Of a DNA stretch of 64,000 nt, positions 26,679 to 34,760 are shown one piece after another. Origin of the DNA: Pseudovibrio brasiliensis (GTDB taxonomy: Bacteria > Pseudomonadota > Alphaproteobacteria > Rhizobiales > Stappiaceae). The notes under the pieces are model-generated. The model searched no databases. It was not told the DNA's origin and saw nothing but the letters and a program-made list of their open reading frames with translations. The stretch is from NCBI RefSeq assembly GCF_018282095.1, contig NZ_CP074126.1, positions 1,002,501 to 1,066,500 of the forward strand, given 5' to 3'. The number at the start of each line of letters is the position of its first letter. The first letter of the stretch is position 1. A program made the translations under genes and the position numbers.

Positions 26679-27257
26679 ATGAACATCCTCCTCATCTCAG
26701 GAAGCACCAGAGAAGGCTCGTTGAATAAGAGCTTGCTGGATGCAGCAGCTGAAGAAGCGCATAACCTCAGCCACAAAACCGAACACCTCTCCCATCAGCT
26801 GGCATCGTTTCCCCTCTATCATTCCGATCTTGAAGAGGATGCCGCGGTTCAGAACCAGCTCTCGTTGCTTCGCCAACAGATTGAAGCTGCTGACGTAATC
26901 CTCATCTCTTCCCCTGAGTACAACGGCTTCCATACTCCACATCTGCACAACGTGTTCACCTGGGCCTCCAGACGAGCAGCTGGCAAATCCCATTCTGTGC
27001 TTGAGGGAAAAGTCGTTGGTTTGCTTGCCGCAGCTCCAGGCCCATTCGGGGGAGTAAGAATGCTGCCACGTCTGTCTTCATTTGCAGCTGATCACGGCTG
27101 CTGGGTGCATCCAAGATACGTTGCGGTCGGCAATATGGCGTCTAAGACGGACGACAACGGACAAGTCACCTGTGCTGAAACCCGCCAGAAACTGCGCAAT
27201 CTGATTGATCAGATCTGCAAGATGGCAGCGCCGTCTCAGGTTGCTGAACCAGCATAA
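26679..27257 (+). CDS. NADPH-dependent FMN reductase
   Basis: 192 residues from the ATG at 26679, chosen because GGAG sits 6 nt upstream; an ATG at 26667 adds four residues. Flavodoxin-like fold with FMN phosphate loop GSTREGSLNKSLL at about residues 7-19 and SSPEYNGFHTPHL, typical of the ChrR/YieF/SsuE group. It reduces FMN or quinones with NADPH; the specific acceptor is not visible. Own promoter region (AT-rich, 26620-26665) and terminator. Confidence 0.85.
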   Translation: MNILLISGSTREGSLNKSLLDAAAEEAHNLSHKTEHLSHQLASFPLYHSDLEEDAAVQNQLSLLRQQIEAADVILISSPEYNGFHTPHLHNVFTWASRRAAGKSHSVLEGKVVGLLAAAPGPFGGVRMLPRLSSFAADHGCWVHPRYVAVGNMASKTDDNGQVTCAETRQKLRNLIDQICKMAAPSQVAEPA

Positions 27258-27286
27258 ACCTTGGATTTCTCATTAGAAAAAATAAG

Positions 27287-27317
27287 ACCCGGCTCACCAA
27301 AGGCCGGGTTTCTTTTT
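27287..27317 (+). terminator. Terminator after the FMN reductase gene
   Basis: ACCCGGC (27287-27293) pairs with GCCGGGT (27303-27309), followed by TTTCTTTTT; 29 bp after the stop. Confidence 0.9.
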
Positions 27318-27460
27318 GTCTGTGTGGCTATCTTGCGGGCACACTGATCAAACAATGGGCAGTATTATCGATTTCTGACATCCTGCTGAAAACCTACGCT
27401 TCCGAAGATATACCTAATTATACCAATAAGTTACCGTAGATTCACTGCTCCGGAACCAGT

Positions 27461-27476
27461 TTGGCACGCCCCTTGC
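27461..27476 (+). promoter_or_regulatory. Sigma-54 (RpoN) promoter
   Basis: TTGGCACGCCCCTTGC has the -24 GG at 27463-27464 and -12 GC at 27475-27476, exactly 12 bp apart, and matches the consensus TGGCACG-N4-TTGC throughout. Predicted transcript start is near 27488, giving a roughly 230-nt leader before the LysE-family gene. No clear NtrC or other enhancer site was recognised upstream. Confidence 0.85.
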
Positions 27477-27508
27477 GATACTGTGCAGCAACAGAGTTTG
27501 CATAGACA

Positions 27509-27637
27509 GTGCGCGGAGAGGGGGCAGCCAAAGGAACTCACGGTGCCACGTTTGGAGAGGCGGGCCTGACAAAGGCTTACGGCGAGTGAATTTCTAATCC
27601 GCGCGCGAGGGGAGATGAACCATCAGTCATCTCCCCT
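27509..27637 (+). ncRNA. Structured leader RNA or small RNA under the sigma-54 promoter
   Basis: A 9-bp closing helix pairs 27509-27517 (GTGCGCGGA) with 27598-27606 (TCCGCGCGC, one G-U). It encloses at least GCCT/AGGC (27564-27576) and GGCA/TGCC pairings. It is followed at once by a perfect 11-bp hairpin AGGGGAGATGA (27608-27618) and TCATCTCCCCT (27627-27637). It begins about 20 nt after the predicted sigma-54 start and ends about 80 nt before the LysE start. It does not match any riboswitch consensus I can recall. It could be a cis-acting leader or a separate small RNA. Confidence 0.55.
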
Positions 27638-27719
27638 TCGCATTCCCGTTTTGAGGTTGCGTTGTTATGTGCGTTGCTTTGCGTTTTTTCTGCGTTTTCA
27701 CCGTTGCATTGGAAAAGCC

Positions 27720-28370
27720 ATGGAACTTCTCAAATCGTTTGATGCCACTCTGGTGTTTGGTTTTATCGTCACCTTCATGGCGCTCAATTTCACCCCCGGT
27801 CCCGCGGTACTAAAAGTGGTTGGTGACAGCATCTCAAATGGGATTGGTAGAACCCATGCCAGCATGGCGGGTGTGTTCGGTGCCAACCTCATGTACGCCC
27901 TGCTTGCAGCCGGAGGCATGAGTGCACTGCTACTGTCTTTCCCGGTTCTGTTCGAAACGGTGAAATGGATTGGCGTAGCTTATCTATTGTATCTTGCATA
28001 TGGCTCCTTTAAAGCCGCTTTCACCGCCTCACTGGGGGAGGCGAAAGAGCAAAAGCCAGCTTCCGCTCTGAAGCTGCTCCTCACCTCATTTGCAATGCAG
28101 GGGGCCAACCCGAAATCCGTCTTGTCCTTTGGAGCGATGCTGCCTGTGTTTGCGGGGGAAGGAGATGGCATGGCGCTGCGCATGATGGCGCTGGCACTCT
28201 TGAATATCGCCCTCGAATATCCAGCCCTGCTGTTCTACGCTTACTTGGGAACCCGAGCATCAAAGTTCGCCGTCTCAGCGCGCTCCCGTGCCGCCATGGA
28301 CGCTTTCGCCGGAACAGCTCTGGCAGGCGCTGCCTACATGATCTCCAAAAGCACGCTGAAAACGCAGTAG
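27720..28370 (+). CDS. LysE/RhtB-family amino-acid exporter
   Basis: 216 residues from the ATG at 27720 (GGAAAAG upstream). Reading from 27615 would place coding inside a strong hairpin and is rejected. About six membrane helices; the N-terminal FMALNFTPGPAVLKVVGDSISNG is the family signature (NxTPGP). The family exports amino acids such as lysine, homoserine or threonine; the substrate is unknown. A sigma-54 promoter upstream suggests nitrogen-linked expression (inference). Confidence 0.85.
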   Translation: MELLKSFDATLVFGFIVTFMALNFTPGPAVLKVVGDSISNGIGRTHASMAGVFGANLMYALLAAGGMSALLLSFPVLFETVKWIGVAYLLYLAYGSFKAAFTASLGEAKEQKPASALKLLLTSFAMQGANPKSVLSFGAMLPVFAGEGDGMALRMMALALLNIALEYPALLFYAYLGTRASKFAVSARSRAAMDAFAGTALAGAAYMISKSTLKTQ

Positions 28371-28379
28371 ACCAGCGGA

Positions 28380-29228
28380 TTACCCATTTAGAAAACTCAG
28401 AGCCTTCTTGTTGAAGAGCGCTGGGTTTTCGAACATCAGGAAATGAGATCCACCTTCGGCCTCGCTGAAGACCTCAAGAGAGGCATTAGGCATGGTCTCC
28501 GCGATAAACTGTTGCGAAGCCAGCGGATGCCAACTGAGTTCCCCTGTGAACACCAGAGTAGGCTGGGGAATGTAGGGCAGAAGAGCGCGCCAGTCCTGCA
28601 CCATCAGGTTTTCAATAAGGTCTGCTGCGTGATTCCGGGGCAGTTTCAGGTTCTCCGCAGCCAACTCTCGCAAAGTTGCATCACTGACCCTGCTTGAGAA
28701 CATCCCGCCAATAATCGCAAGGTGATCCTCAATGCTGCGTGTCTGGCGAATAGACCGCACCATCTCATCAAGCGCTTCTAAGGTCGGGTGGATAGAACCC
28801 GCCTCTTCGATTTCCTGCTCCGTCCAGGAAGGCCTTGCCATAAGGGCAGCGGGTTCGTCGATAAACACCATTCGGCGTGCTGGGCGATCAGTGCCGAACA
28901 TATCCTGATAAGCCCAGAGCATTGCGACGGATAGCGAATGCCCAACCGCATCGAAATCGCGAAGATCCAGAGCCTCGGCCACATCAAACAGATCCTTGGC
29001 AAACCGCTGGATCCGGTAGCCGTCAGACGGTTTTTGTGACTCGCCATGGCCCCGGTTGTCGAGGGCATAGACCGTATGGCTCTGGCAGAAGTCTGCGAAC
29101 TGGCCCGCCCACACAGTTGCGGTCTGGCTCCAGCCCCCCAGCAACAGAACAGGCCGTCCTTGCCCGCCAGTGAGGTAAGAGAGCTCCACGCCATCGCGGG
29201 TCATTACGGTCTTGCGTTCCATCATCAT
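28380..29228 (-). CDS. Alpha/beta hydrolase
   Basis: 282 residues. The nucleophile elbow is VGHSLSVAM (Ser in GHSLS), the oxyanion region LLLGGWSQT lies near residue 29, and the catalytic His is probably in GGSHFLMFENP near the C-terminus. LDNRGHGES is typical of the haloperoxidase/esterase branch. Substrate not predictable. Three consecutive ATGs at the start leave one to two residues uncertain. Convergent with the LysE gene, stops 9 bp apart. Confidence 0.82.
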   Translation of the reverse strand: MMMERKTVMTRDGVELSYLTGGQGRPVLLLGGWSQTATVWAGQFADFCQSHTVYALDNRGHGESQKPSDGYRIQRFAKDLFDVAEALDLRDFDAVGHSLSVAMLWAYQDMFGTDRPARRMVFIDEPAALMARPSWTEQEIEEAGSIHPTLEALDEMVRSIRQTRSIEDHLAIIGGMFSSRVSDATLRELAAENLKLPRNHAADLIENLMVQDWRALLPYIPQPTLVFTGELSWHPLASQQFIAETMPNASLEVFSEAEGGSHFLMFENPALFNKKALSFLNG

Positions 29229-29774
29229 TGGCCTCTTGCGGTCAACTCAAACATTCCCGCAAATCATAGGACAGAACCGTTACGCAGCTGCAAATGAGGC
29301 TGCAGGAGGGAAGAGGCGAGCGCTACATCTGAATAACTGGTTCTAGAATTTTGCAGGTAGCCTGCATACCTGATCAGTCACCACTTTTCCCGAGCAACGC
29401 CGTTTACCTGCCGAAAAAGCACTTCGTCAGACACGAGCAAAACCGCAGTGCAGTCAACACGCTAAGCAACCAGGAAGAGGCTGCGACACTGCATGGAGGC
29501 CTTCTGAGCAACAGCTTTTATTTGAGCAAATTAAAGTAGTATTCTGCTCATCCTGAAAGTAATACCAATTCAGAATTCTGAGTTTATTTGCAGGTCAAGG
29601 TGTTGACAGCGCCAGCCAAGTAGAAGCTATGCTAGCGCCTGTTCTTCAAGAAGTGAAACTTGGATTTCTGACAGGGACATTCGCAAATTCAAGCAGTTAG
29701 AGCATGCACGCAAGCAACCCACAGCTCTTGGTGTGCTCACTGCTACATCCAGAAATTGGTGAGGAGTCGTGAGC
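29229..29774. promoter_or_regulatory. Upstream region of the hexosaminidase gene
   Basis: About 545 bp without a gene. AATACCAATT at 29561-29570 repeats the core found twice in the gntR/ABC operon control region (32645-32692), pointing to the same repressor. A -35-like TTGACA at 29603-29608 and -10-like TATGCT at 29628-29633 are spaced 19 bp, slightly long. Nothing else recognised. Confidence 0.45.
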
Positions 29775-31694
29775 ATGGAAGCTGCTGCCTGTGCTGATAC
29801 TGCAATCAGAATGGAAACATGGAGAACGGAGGACCGGCAGGTCAGCTGCATCCTCTCGGCCAAATGCGATGCACCAATCTCCAACTACACACTCTGCTTC
29901 AGCATGCTCGCCCCGTGCGAGGTGGCCGAAGGTGCCAGCATCCACCGCATGACAGCGGGGTATGTGGAGCTGCAGTTCGATAATGACAAGCTGGGAACAG
30001 GGCAAGCGCTGGCGTTCACGCTCAAGTACAAAAGCAACATGAACCCCTCCAACCGCAGTTGGCTGCCCAAAGGCGCTTACTTGCGGATGGAAGATGGCAG
30101 CATCCTGCCGGTTCAGACCACCCCGCGTGGGATAGACCAAACCTACTCCACCAAACTGCCAGAGCAACACGCCGATCCTGCCTCTGGTGAGCTGATGCTC
30201 GTGCCAGCCCCGCAAAGCTGGCAGCCCACTGGCGCAACGCTGGATGTCAGCGCAGGCTACAGGCTTGACCGCTCATGGGAAACGGAAGGTGAGGCAGATA
30301 GCACTGAGGCCGTGGAGGCGCTGGCAGATCGCAACAACATCGGTCCGTTCCTTGCAGAAGAGGGGACGCCACTCCACTTCACCAGAAACGCTGGGCTGGC
30401 AGAAGATGCCTATGAGCTGACGATTGCACCGGATGGCATCACGCTCACCGCATCCGCAGCAGCCGGCGTTTTTTATGGTGCGATCACGCTTCTCAATCTC
30501 AAGCTGATCTACGGCGGCACCATTCTATGCGGCCAGATAACGGATGCGCCTCGCTTTGAATGGCGCGGTCAGCATCTAGATTGTGCCCGCCATTACTATG
30601 AGCCGGAAACACTGCTGCGGCTCGTGGATATGATGGCCCTGTTCAAGCTCAACCGCTTCCACTGGCACTTCTGCGATGATGAGGCCTTCCGTCTGGAGGT
30701 GGAAAGCTATCCGGAACTCTGGAAGAAATCTGGCATGCGCGGGGAAGGCCGTGTTGTGCCCGGCATCTATGGCGCTGCAGATGGCCCACAAGGCGGCACC
30801 TATTCCAAGGCCTTTGCTAAACGTCTGGTGGAACGCGCCAAAGCGCTCCATATCGAAGTTCTGCCGGAGATTGAGATTCCCGCGCACTCCTGGGCTGTGC
30901 TCCAGATCCATCCGGAACTGCGCGACGCTGCCGATGAAAGCAACGAGGTCTCAGTTCACGGCTACCTGAACAACACCATCAACCCGGCATTGCCGGAAGC
31001 ATGGACCTATATGGAAGCGCTGGCCAAGGAAGTCTCCGGCATCTTCCCGTTCGCGCATCTCCATCTGGGCTGTGACGAACGTCCGCCAGCAGCATGGACC
31101 CAATCTCCTGCCATCGAAAAGCTGAAGGCAGAGCAGGGGCTAGAGACCGCTGATGATGTGCAGGGCTGGATGATGGACAAACTGGCGGCTTACGTCAGCT
31201 CGCTGGGCGTACGTCCCGCTGCTTGGGAAGAAGCTGCCAAAGGTGCGAATGGCGGCATCAACAACGATGCCATCTTGTTCTCGTGGACCCAGCAGGGACC
31301 GGGGCTTCAAGCTGCCCGCAAAGGCTACTCCGTTGTCATGACGCCAGCAGCGCATGCCTACTGGGATATTGCTCCGTCAGGCGAGTTCAACGAGATCGGC
31401 CTCAACTGGGCAGGCATCACAAGCCTTGCTGACAGTGTGAACTGGGATCCGGTACCGGAGAATGAGCCAGAGCTGGAAGGCAAGATCATCGGCGCACAGG
31501 GCTGCTTGTGGTCAGAGGTTGTTCTGCGCGATGCTAACATGGAAAGCATGATGGCGCCGCGCATTCTGGGCATCTCGGAAATCGGCTGGGCCACTCGCGC
31601 CAACAAGCCGGATGCAGAGCAAATCACGCAAAAAGCCGCCTGCTATGGCAAGCTGTTCGCTGCTATTGGTTGGCGTCAGGATGTGAGAGATTAA
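29775..31694 (+). CDS. Beta-N-acetylhexosaminidase, GH20
   Basis: 639 residues from the ATG at 29775 behind GAGGAG; a GTG at 29769 is too close to the ribosome binding site. An N-terminal domain is followed by the GH20b-like region and the TIM-barrel (RGQHLDCARHYY at about 264, NRFHWHFCDDEAFRLE, EIEIPAHSWAVL). The catalytic Asp-Glu pair is D434-E435 in HLGCDERPPAAW (usual motif GGDE). It removes terminal GlcNAc or GalNAc from glycans. No standard signal peptide is evident, so it may be cytoplasmic, cleaving imported disaccharides. It stands ahead of the convergent gntR gene and the amino-sugar operon it would feed. Confidence 0.9.
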   Translation: MEAAACADTAIRMETWRTEDRQVSCILSAKCDAPISNYTLCFSMLAPCEVAEGASIHRMTAGYVELQFDNDKLGTGQALAFTLKYKSNMNPSNRSWLPKGAYLRMEDGSILPVQTTPRGIDQTYSTKLPEQHADPASGELMLVPAPQSWQPTGATLDVSAGYRLDRSWETEGEADSTEAVEALADRNNIGPFLAEEGTPLHFTRNAGLAEDAYELTIAPDGITLTASAAAGVFYGAITLLNLKLIYGGTILCGQITDAPRFEWRGQHLDCARHYYEPETLLRLVDMMALFKLNRFHWHFCDDEAFRLEVESYPELWKKSGMRGEGRVVPGIYGAADGPQGGTYSKAFAKRLVERAKALHIEVLPEIEIPAHSWAVLQIHPELRDAADESNEVSVHGYLNNTINPALPEAWTYMEALAKEVSGIFPFAHLHLGCDERPPAAWTQSPAIEKLKAEQGLETADDVQGWMMDKLAAYVSSLGVRPAAWEEAAKGANGGINNDAILFSWTQQGPGLQAARKGYSVVMTPAAHAYWDIAPSGEFNEIGLNWAGITSLADSVNWDPVPENEPELEGKIIGAQGCLWSEVVLRDANMESMMAPRILGISEIGWATRANKPDAEQITQKAACYGKLFAAIGWRQDVRD

Positions 31695-31703
31695 ACAGAA
31701 AAA

Positions 31704-31737
31704 GACCCGCTCCAAACCTTGGCAGCGGGGCTTTTTT
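31704..31737 (+). terminator. Terminator after the hexosaminidase gene
   Basis: CCCGCT (31706-31711) pairs with AGCGGG (31724-31729), followed by GCTTTTTT; 11 bp past the stop. Confidence 0.85.
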
Positions 31738-31746
31738 GCATCTTAC

Positions 31747-31845
31747 GCGTATCGCCGAAAAGTGGATGCCGGTTTTCGGATAAAGATACGCAAAGCAAAA
31801 ACTAAAGCAGTTCACCTGTTTCAGCTAAAACGCGAACTGCTTTAG
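31747..31845. repeat. RIME-like palindromic intergenic repeat, copy 2
   Basis: Same two-module layout as 23620-23720: GCGTATC (31747-31753)/GATACGC (31785-31791) with inner CCGAAAA/TTTTCGG, then CTAAAGCAGTTC (31802-31813)/GAACTGCTTTAG (31834-31845). The inner helix has C-G (31756/31778) where copy 1 has T-A (23629/23651), a compensatory change. Its right end overlaps and supplies the stop codon of gntR (31842-31844). Confidence 0.88.
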
Positions 31846-32624
31846 GCGTTGCGCAATTCTGCAACAAAATCATAGATATCGCCGCGATAAACGCCCGTGG
31901 TCAGTTCAATCACTCGCCCGCTGGGCAGGTACGCTGTGCGGTCGATGTAAAGCGCAGCATCGCCCTCAGAAACCTCAAGCAGAGCTGCCTGTTCCTCGGT
32001 GAGCTTGCAGGCCGAAATGCGCTGGATCGCGCGGGACGGGCGCATACCTTCCAAAGACAGCTTCTCATAAAGCGAGGTCTCAATCCGTGACGGATCAGGA
32101 ACAAACTCTGTTGAGAGTGAACTGGTCTCGATCGCCAGAGGGATACCATCAGCACGGCGCAAACGGGTAATCCGCGAAACCTGCCCATCGGATGGCAGGC
32201 CAAGCGCAACAATCTCTTCTGGCGAAGGCAGGTAGATACCGCAGGACAATGTCTCGGAGGAAGATGTCTTCCCGCGCCGCTGCATGTCCTCGGTAAAGCT
32301 GGTCAGTGCAGAAAGAGACTGCTCCATACGCTTCATCTGAGGCGCCACATAGGAACCGGAGCCCCGGCGTTGAATCACCAAACCATCTACCACCAGCTGC
32401 GAAATCGCTTTGCGAATCGTCACGCGGGACAGCCCGGTCAGTGTCGCCAACTCCCGCTCGGCTGGCAGTGTAGTCGCTGCTGCTAACCGTCCATCTTTAA
32501 TGGCGGATTCAAGGTGCCGGTACAGCTGCAGGTAGCGTGGACCGCCACTCCTTTGCTGCCAGGATGTCGTTGAGAACAGATCGGTATGGGTGTCTTCTTG
32601 TGCGCTCATTCTGCTCGTCTTCAT
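31842..32624 (-). CDS. GntR-family (HutC/NagR subfamily) transcriptional repressor
   Basis: 260 residues. The N-terminal winged helix (about 28-95) contains LPAERELATLTGLSRVTIRKAISQLVVDGLV and RRGSGSYVA; the C-terminal UTRA effector domain (about 110-255) ends GVYRGDIYDFVAELR, as in NagR/DasR-type sensors of amino-sugar phosphates. Divergent from the ABC operon and next to the hexosaminidase, so it likely controls both. Start uncertain between 32624 and 32609 (MSAQED). The TAA stop lies inside a RIME-like repeat. Confidence 0.87.
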   Translation of the reverse strand: MKTSRMSAQEDTHTDLFSTTSWQQRSGGPRYLQLYRHLESAIKDGRLAAATTLPAERELATLTGLSRVTIRKAISQLVVDGLVIQRRGSGSYVAPQMKRMEQSLSALTSFTEDMQRRGKTSSSETLSCGIYLPSPEEIVALGLPSDGQVSRITRLRRADGIPLAIETSSLSTEFVPDPSRIETSLYEKLSLEGMRPSRAIQRISACKLTEEQAALLEVSEGDAALYIDRTAYLPSGRVIELTTGVYRGDIYDFVAELRNA

Positions 32625-32644
32625 GATGAATCCGTATTACCTAT

Positions 32645-32692
32645 AATACCTTTTTGATACCAATGCAAAACAATACCGATAGAATACCAATG
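32645..32692. promoter_or_regulatory. Candidate GntR operator array
   Basis: Two near-identical 21-bp direct repeats, AATACC-N6-ATACCAATG, start at 32645 and 32672. They contain four ATACC boxes at 32646, 32657, 32673 and 32684 (spacing 11, 16, 11). Read on the minus strand the half-site is ATTGGTAT, like the half-site I recall for Bacillus NagR/YvoA. The same word occurs before the hexosaminidase gene. Confidence 0.55.
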
Positions 32693-32912
32693 AAATTATC
32701 GAGGCTTTTCCCCGCCCGATTTCCCTGAAATCTAGGGCTTTTTTGGCGTTAATCAGAAATATTTCACAGGAGGTAGTGAAATGGTAGACAAATGGATTTG
32801 TTTTGGTATTATTTTGGCAACTCGCAAATAAACACGCAGTTCGTCTCCCTGGCGATAACAAGACGCAAGCGGCGAGTGACAACCGATCACCTTTGGGAAT
32901 TGGGGAGAGCGC

Positions 32913-33878
32913 ATGACACATGCGTCTGGGGACCTGCTGCCTTATCAGGGCGAGCGCAGCGGTTCGGGAAAAACAAAACAGGGTGTGCTCAAGCGGATCT
33001 TCCGCTCAGAAGCAACCTTTGCATGGCTTTTGATTGCTCCGGCAGCAATTTATCTGATCCTTATCGTGGCATGGCCGCTGGTTGAGACAATCCGCTTGTC
33101 CTTCACCAACGCCAATATTGGCGGCGAGGCTTACATCGGCACCGCCAACTACGAAAAGCTGCTCAGCAGCCGCAAATTCAGTCAGACAGTTTCCAGAACG
33201 TTCTATTGGATGTTCCTGTCTGTCTCATTCAAAATCATTTTTGGCCTGATCGGTGCAACGCTGCTCAACGCGGCGATCCCGGGTCGGGCATTGTTCCGCA
33301 TGCTGGTCATGCCGCCATGGATCGTTCCAGTCGCAATCGGCTGTTTCGGCTGGCTGTGGCTCTACAACGGCCATTTCGGCATCATCTCCGGTGTGCTGCA
33401 GTATGTTGGCGTGCTGGATGGACCATTCGAGTTCCTGGCCTACAAAAACAGCGCGTTCTATTCCGCTGTGATCACCGATGTCTGGGTTGGTCTGCCAATG
33501 GTGACCATTTTCATGCTGGCAGCCATGCAGGGTGTGCCGCGTGATCTGTATGAAGCCGCTTACGTGGACGGGGCATCCCGTTGGTATCGCTTCCGCCGCA
33601 TCACCATTCCGCAAATCCTGCCAGTGATCATCACCATGTCGATCCTTTCCGTGATCTGGACCTTCAACTCCTTCGAAATCATCTGGATTTTGACCGAAGG
33701 CGGACCACGCAGCGCAACCACAACGCTGATCATCGACACCTACAAAATGGCCATCGCAAACTTCAAGTTCGGGCAGGGGGCTGCACGTGCTGTGATCGTG
33801 GTGACACTGCTCAGCGTGTTCTCACTGGTCTACCTGTTTGCGCTTCACCAGATCAAAAAACGTTTCGAGGCAGCCTAA
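32913..33878 (+). CDS. Sugar ABC transporter permease 1 (MalF/UgpA type)
   Basis: 321 residues, about six membrane helices. The EAA loop that docks the ATPase is EAAYVDGASRWYRFRRITIP (about residues 214-233). First gene of the plus-strand amino-sugar operon, 288 bp from divergent gntR, preceded by TTGGGGAGAGCGC. Forms a heterodimer with the product of the next gene. Confidence 0.92.
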   Translation: MTHASGDLLPYQGERSGSGKTKQGVLKRIFRSEATFAWLLIAPAAIYLILIVAWPLVETIRLSFTNANIGGEAYIGTANYEKLLSSRKFSQTVSRTFYWMFLSVSFKIIFGLIGATLLNAAIPGRALFRMLVMPPWIVPVAIGCFGWLWLYNGHFGIISGVLQYVGVLDGPFEFLAYKNSAFYSAVITDVWVGLPMVTIFMLAAMQGVPRDLYEAAYVDGASRWYRFRRITIPQILPVIITMSILSVIWTFNSFEIIWILTEGGPRSATTTLIIDTYKMAIANFKFGQGAARAVIVVTLLSVFSLVYLFALHQIKKRFEAA

Positions 33879-33879
33879 A

Positions 33880-34722
33880 ATGATGGATCGTTACTCGCTG
33901 CCACATAAAGTATTTCTCTACTTCTGCGTGGCGATTTTCCTTGGCTTCATCCTGTTGCCGTTCTTCGAAATGTTCATGACCTCACTGCGGCCGCTGGAGC
34001 ACTTGTTCCGCTCGCCCTACCAGTTCTGGTCAGATGACTTCTCGTTCAGAGCCTACTCCCAGATGTGGGAGACAGTGCCAATGCTACCGCGTTACATCGC
34101 AAACAGCATGCTGATCTCACTGTCTGTGACGGCTCTGTCTCTGGCGTTCATCATCCCAGCCGCCTACGCCTATGCCCGGTTTGACTTCAAAGGCAAGTCT
34201 GTCAGCCTTGGCATCTTTCTGGCGGTCAACATGTTCTCCGGCGCGGTTCTGCTTATTCCGCTGTACAAGCTCCTGAGAAACTATGGTCTGCTGAACACCT
34301 ACTTCGCCATGATCGTTCCGGGTGCAGCTTTCCTGCTGCCAATGGGCATCTGGCTCCTGAAATCCTATCTGGAAAAAATCCCACGCGAACTGGAAGAAGC
34401 AGCGTTCATGGATGGTGCAAGCCGTCTGTACACCCTGCGCCGTGTGGTGCTGCCACTGGCCGTTCCCGGCCTCATCGTGGTGGGTGTGGCTGTGTTCCTG
34501 TCAGCCTACGCACAGCAGTTCCTGTTCGCGATCACCTTTAACAGCGTCAAGGAGTTTATGCCTCTGCCAGCGGGCATCCTCGAGTTCATTGGCTACCAGT
34601 CAGTCAAATGGAACCAGATGATGGCAGCAAGCATTGTTGGAATACTGCCCGTACTCGTAATTTTCTTATTTTTACAACGCTACTTGGTGGCCGGCCTCAC
34701 AGCTGGTGCGATCAAGGAGTGA
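33880..34722 (+). CDS. Sugar ABC transporter permease 2 (MalG/UgpE type)
   Basis: 280 residues from the ATG at 33880 (one base after the previous stop; a second ATG follows at once). Six helices, EAA loop EEAAFMDGASRLYTLRRVVLP. Partner of permease 1 in a carbohydrate-uptake transporter of the CUT1 class. Confidence 0.92.
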   Translation: MMDRYSLPHKVFLYFCVAIFLGFILLPFFEMFMTSLRPLEHLFRSPYQFWSDDFSFRAYSQMWETVPMLPRYIANSMLISLSVTALSLAFIIPAAYAYARFDFKGKSVSLGIFLAVNMFSGAVLLIPLYKLLRNYGLLNTYFAMIVPGAAFLLPMGIWLLKSYLEKIPRELEEAAFMDGASRLYTLRRVVLPLAVPGLIVVGVAVFLSAYAQQFLFAITFNSVKEFMPLPAGILEFIGYQSVKWNQMMAASIVGILPVLVIFLFLQRYLVAGLTAGAIKE

Positions 34723-34760
34723 CATTTTCAAAATAGCATTGGTTACTGGGAGGAGAAACC

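Noticed and set aside
27410-27424. ATACC direct repeat near the sigma-54 promoter as another GntR site
   Set aside because: Spacing is 10 instead of 11 and the flanking bases differ from the array at 32645-32692.
27615-27719. Earlier start for the LysE-family protein
   Set aside because: The extra residues are translated from the 11-bp hairpin and following leader and do not belong to the family; the ATG at 27720 fits.
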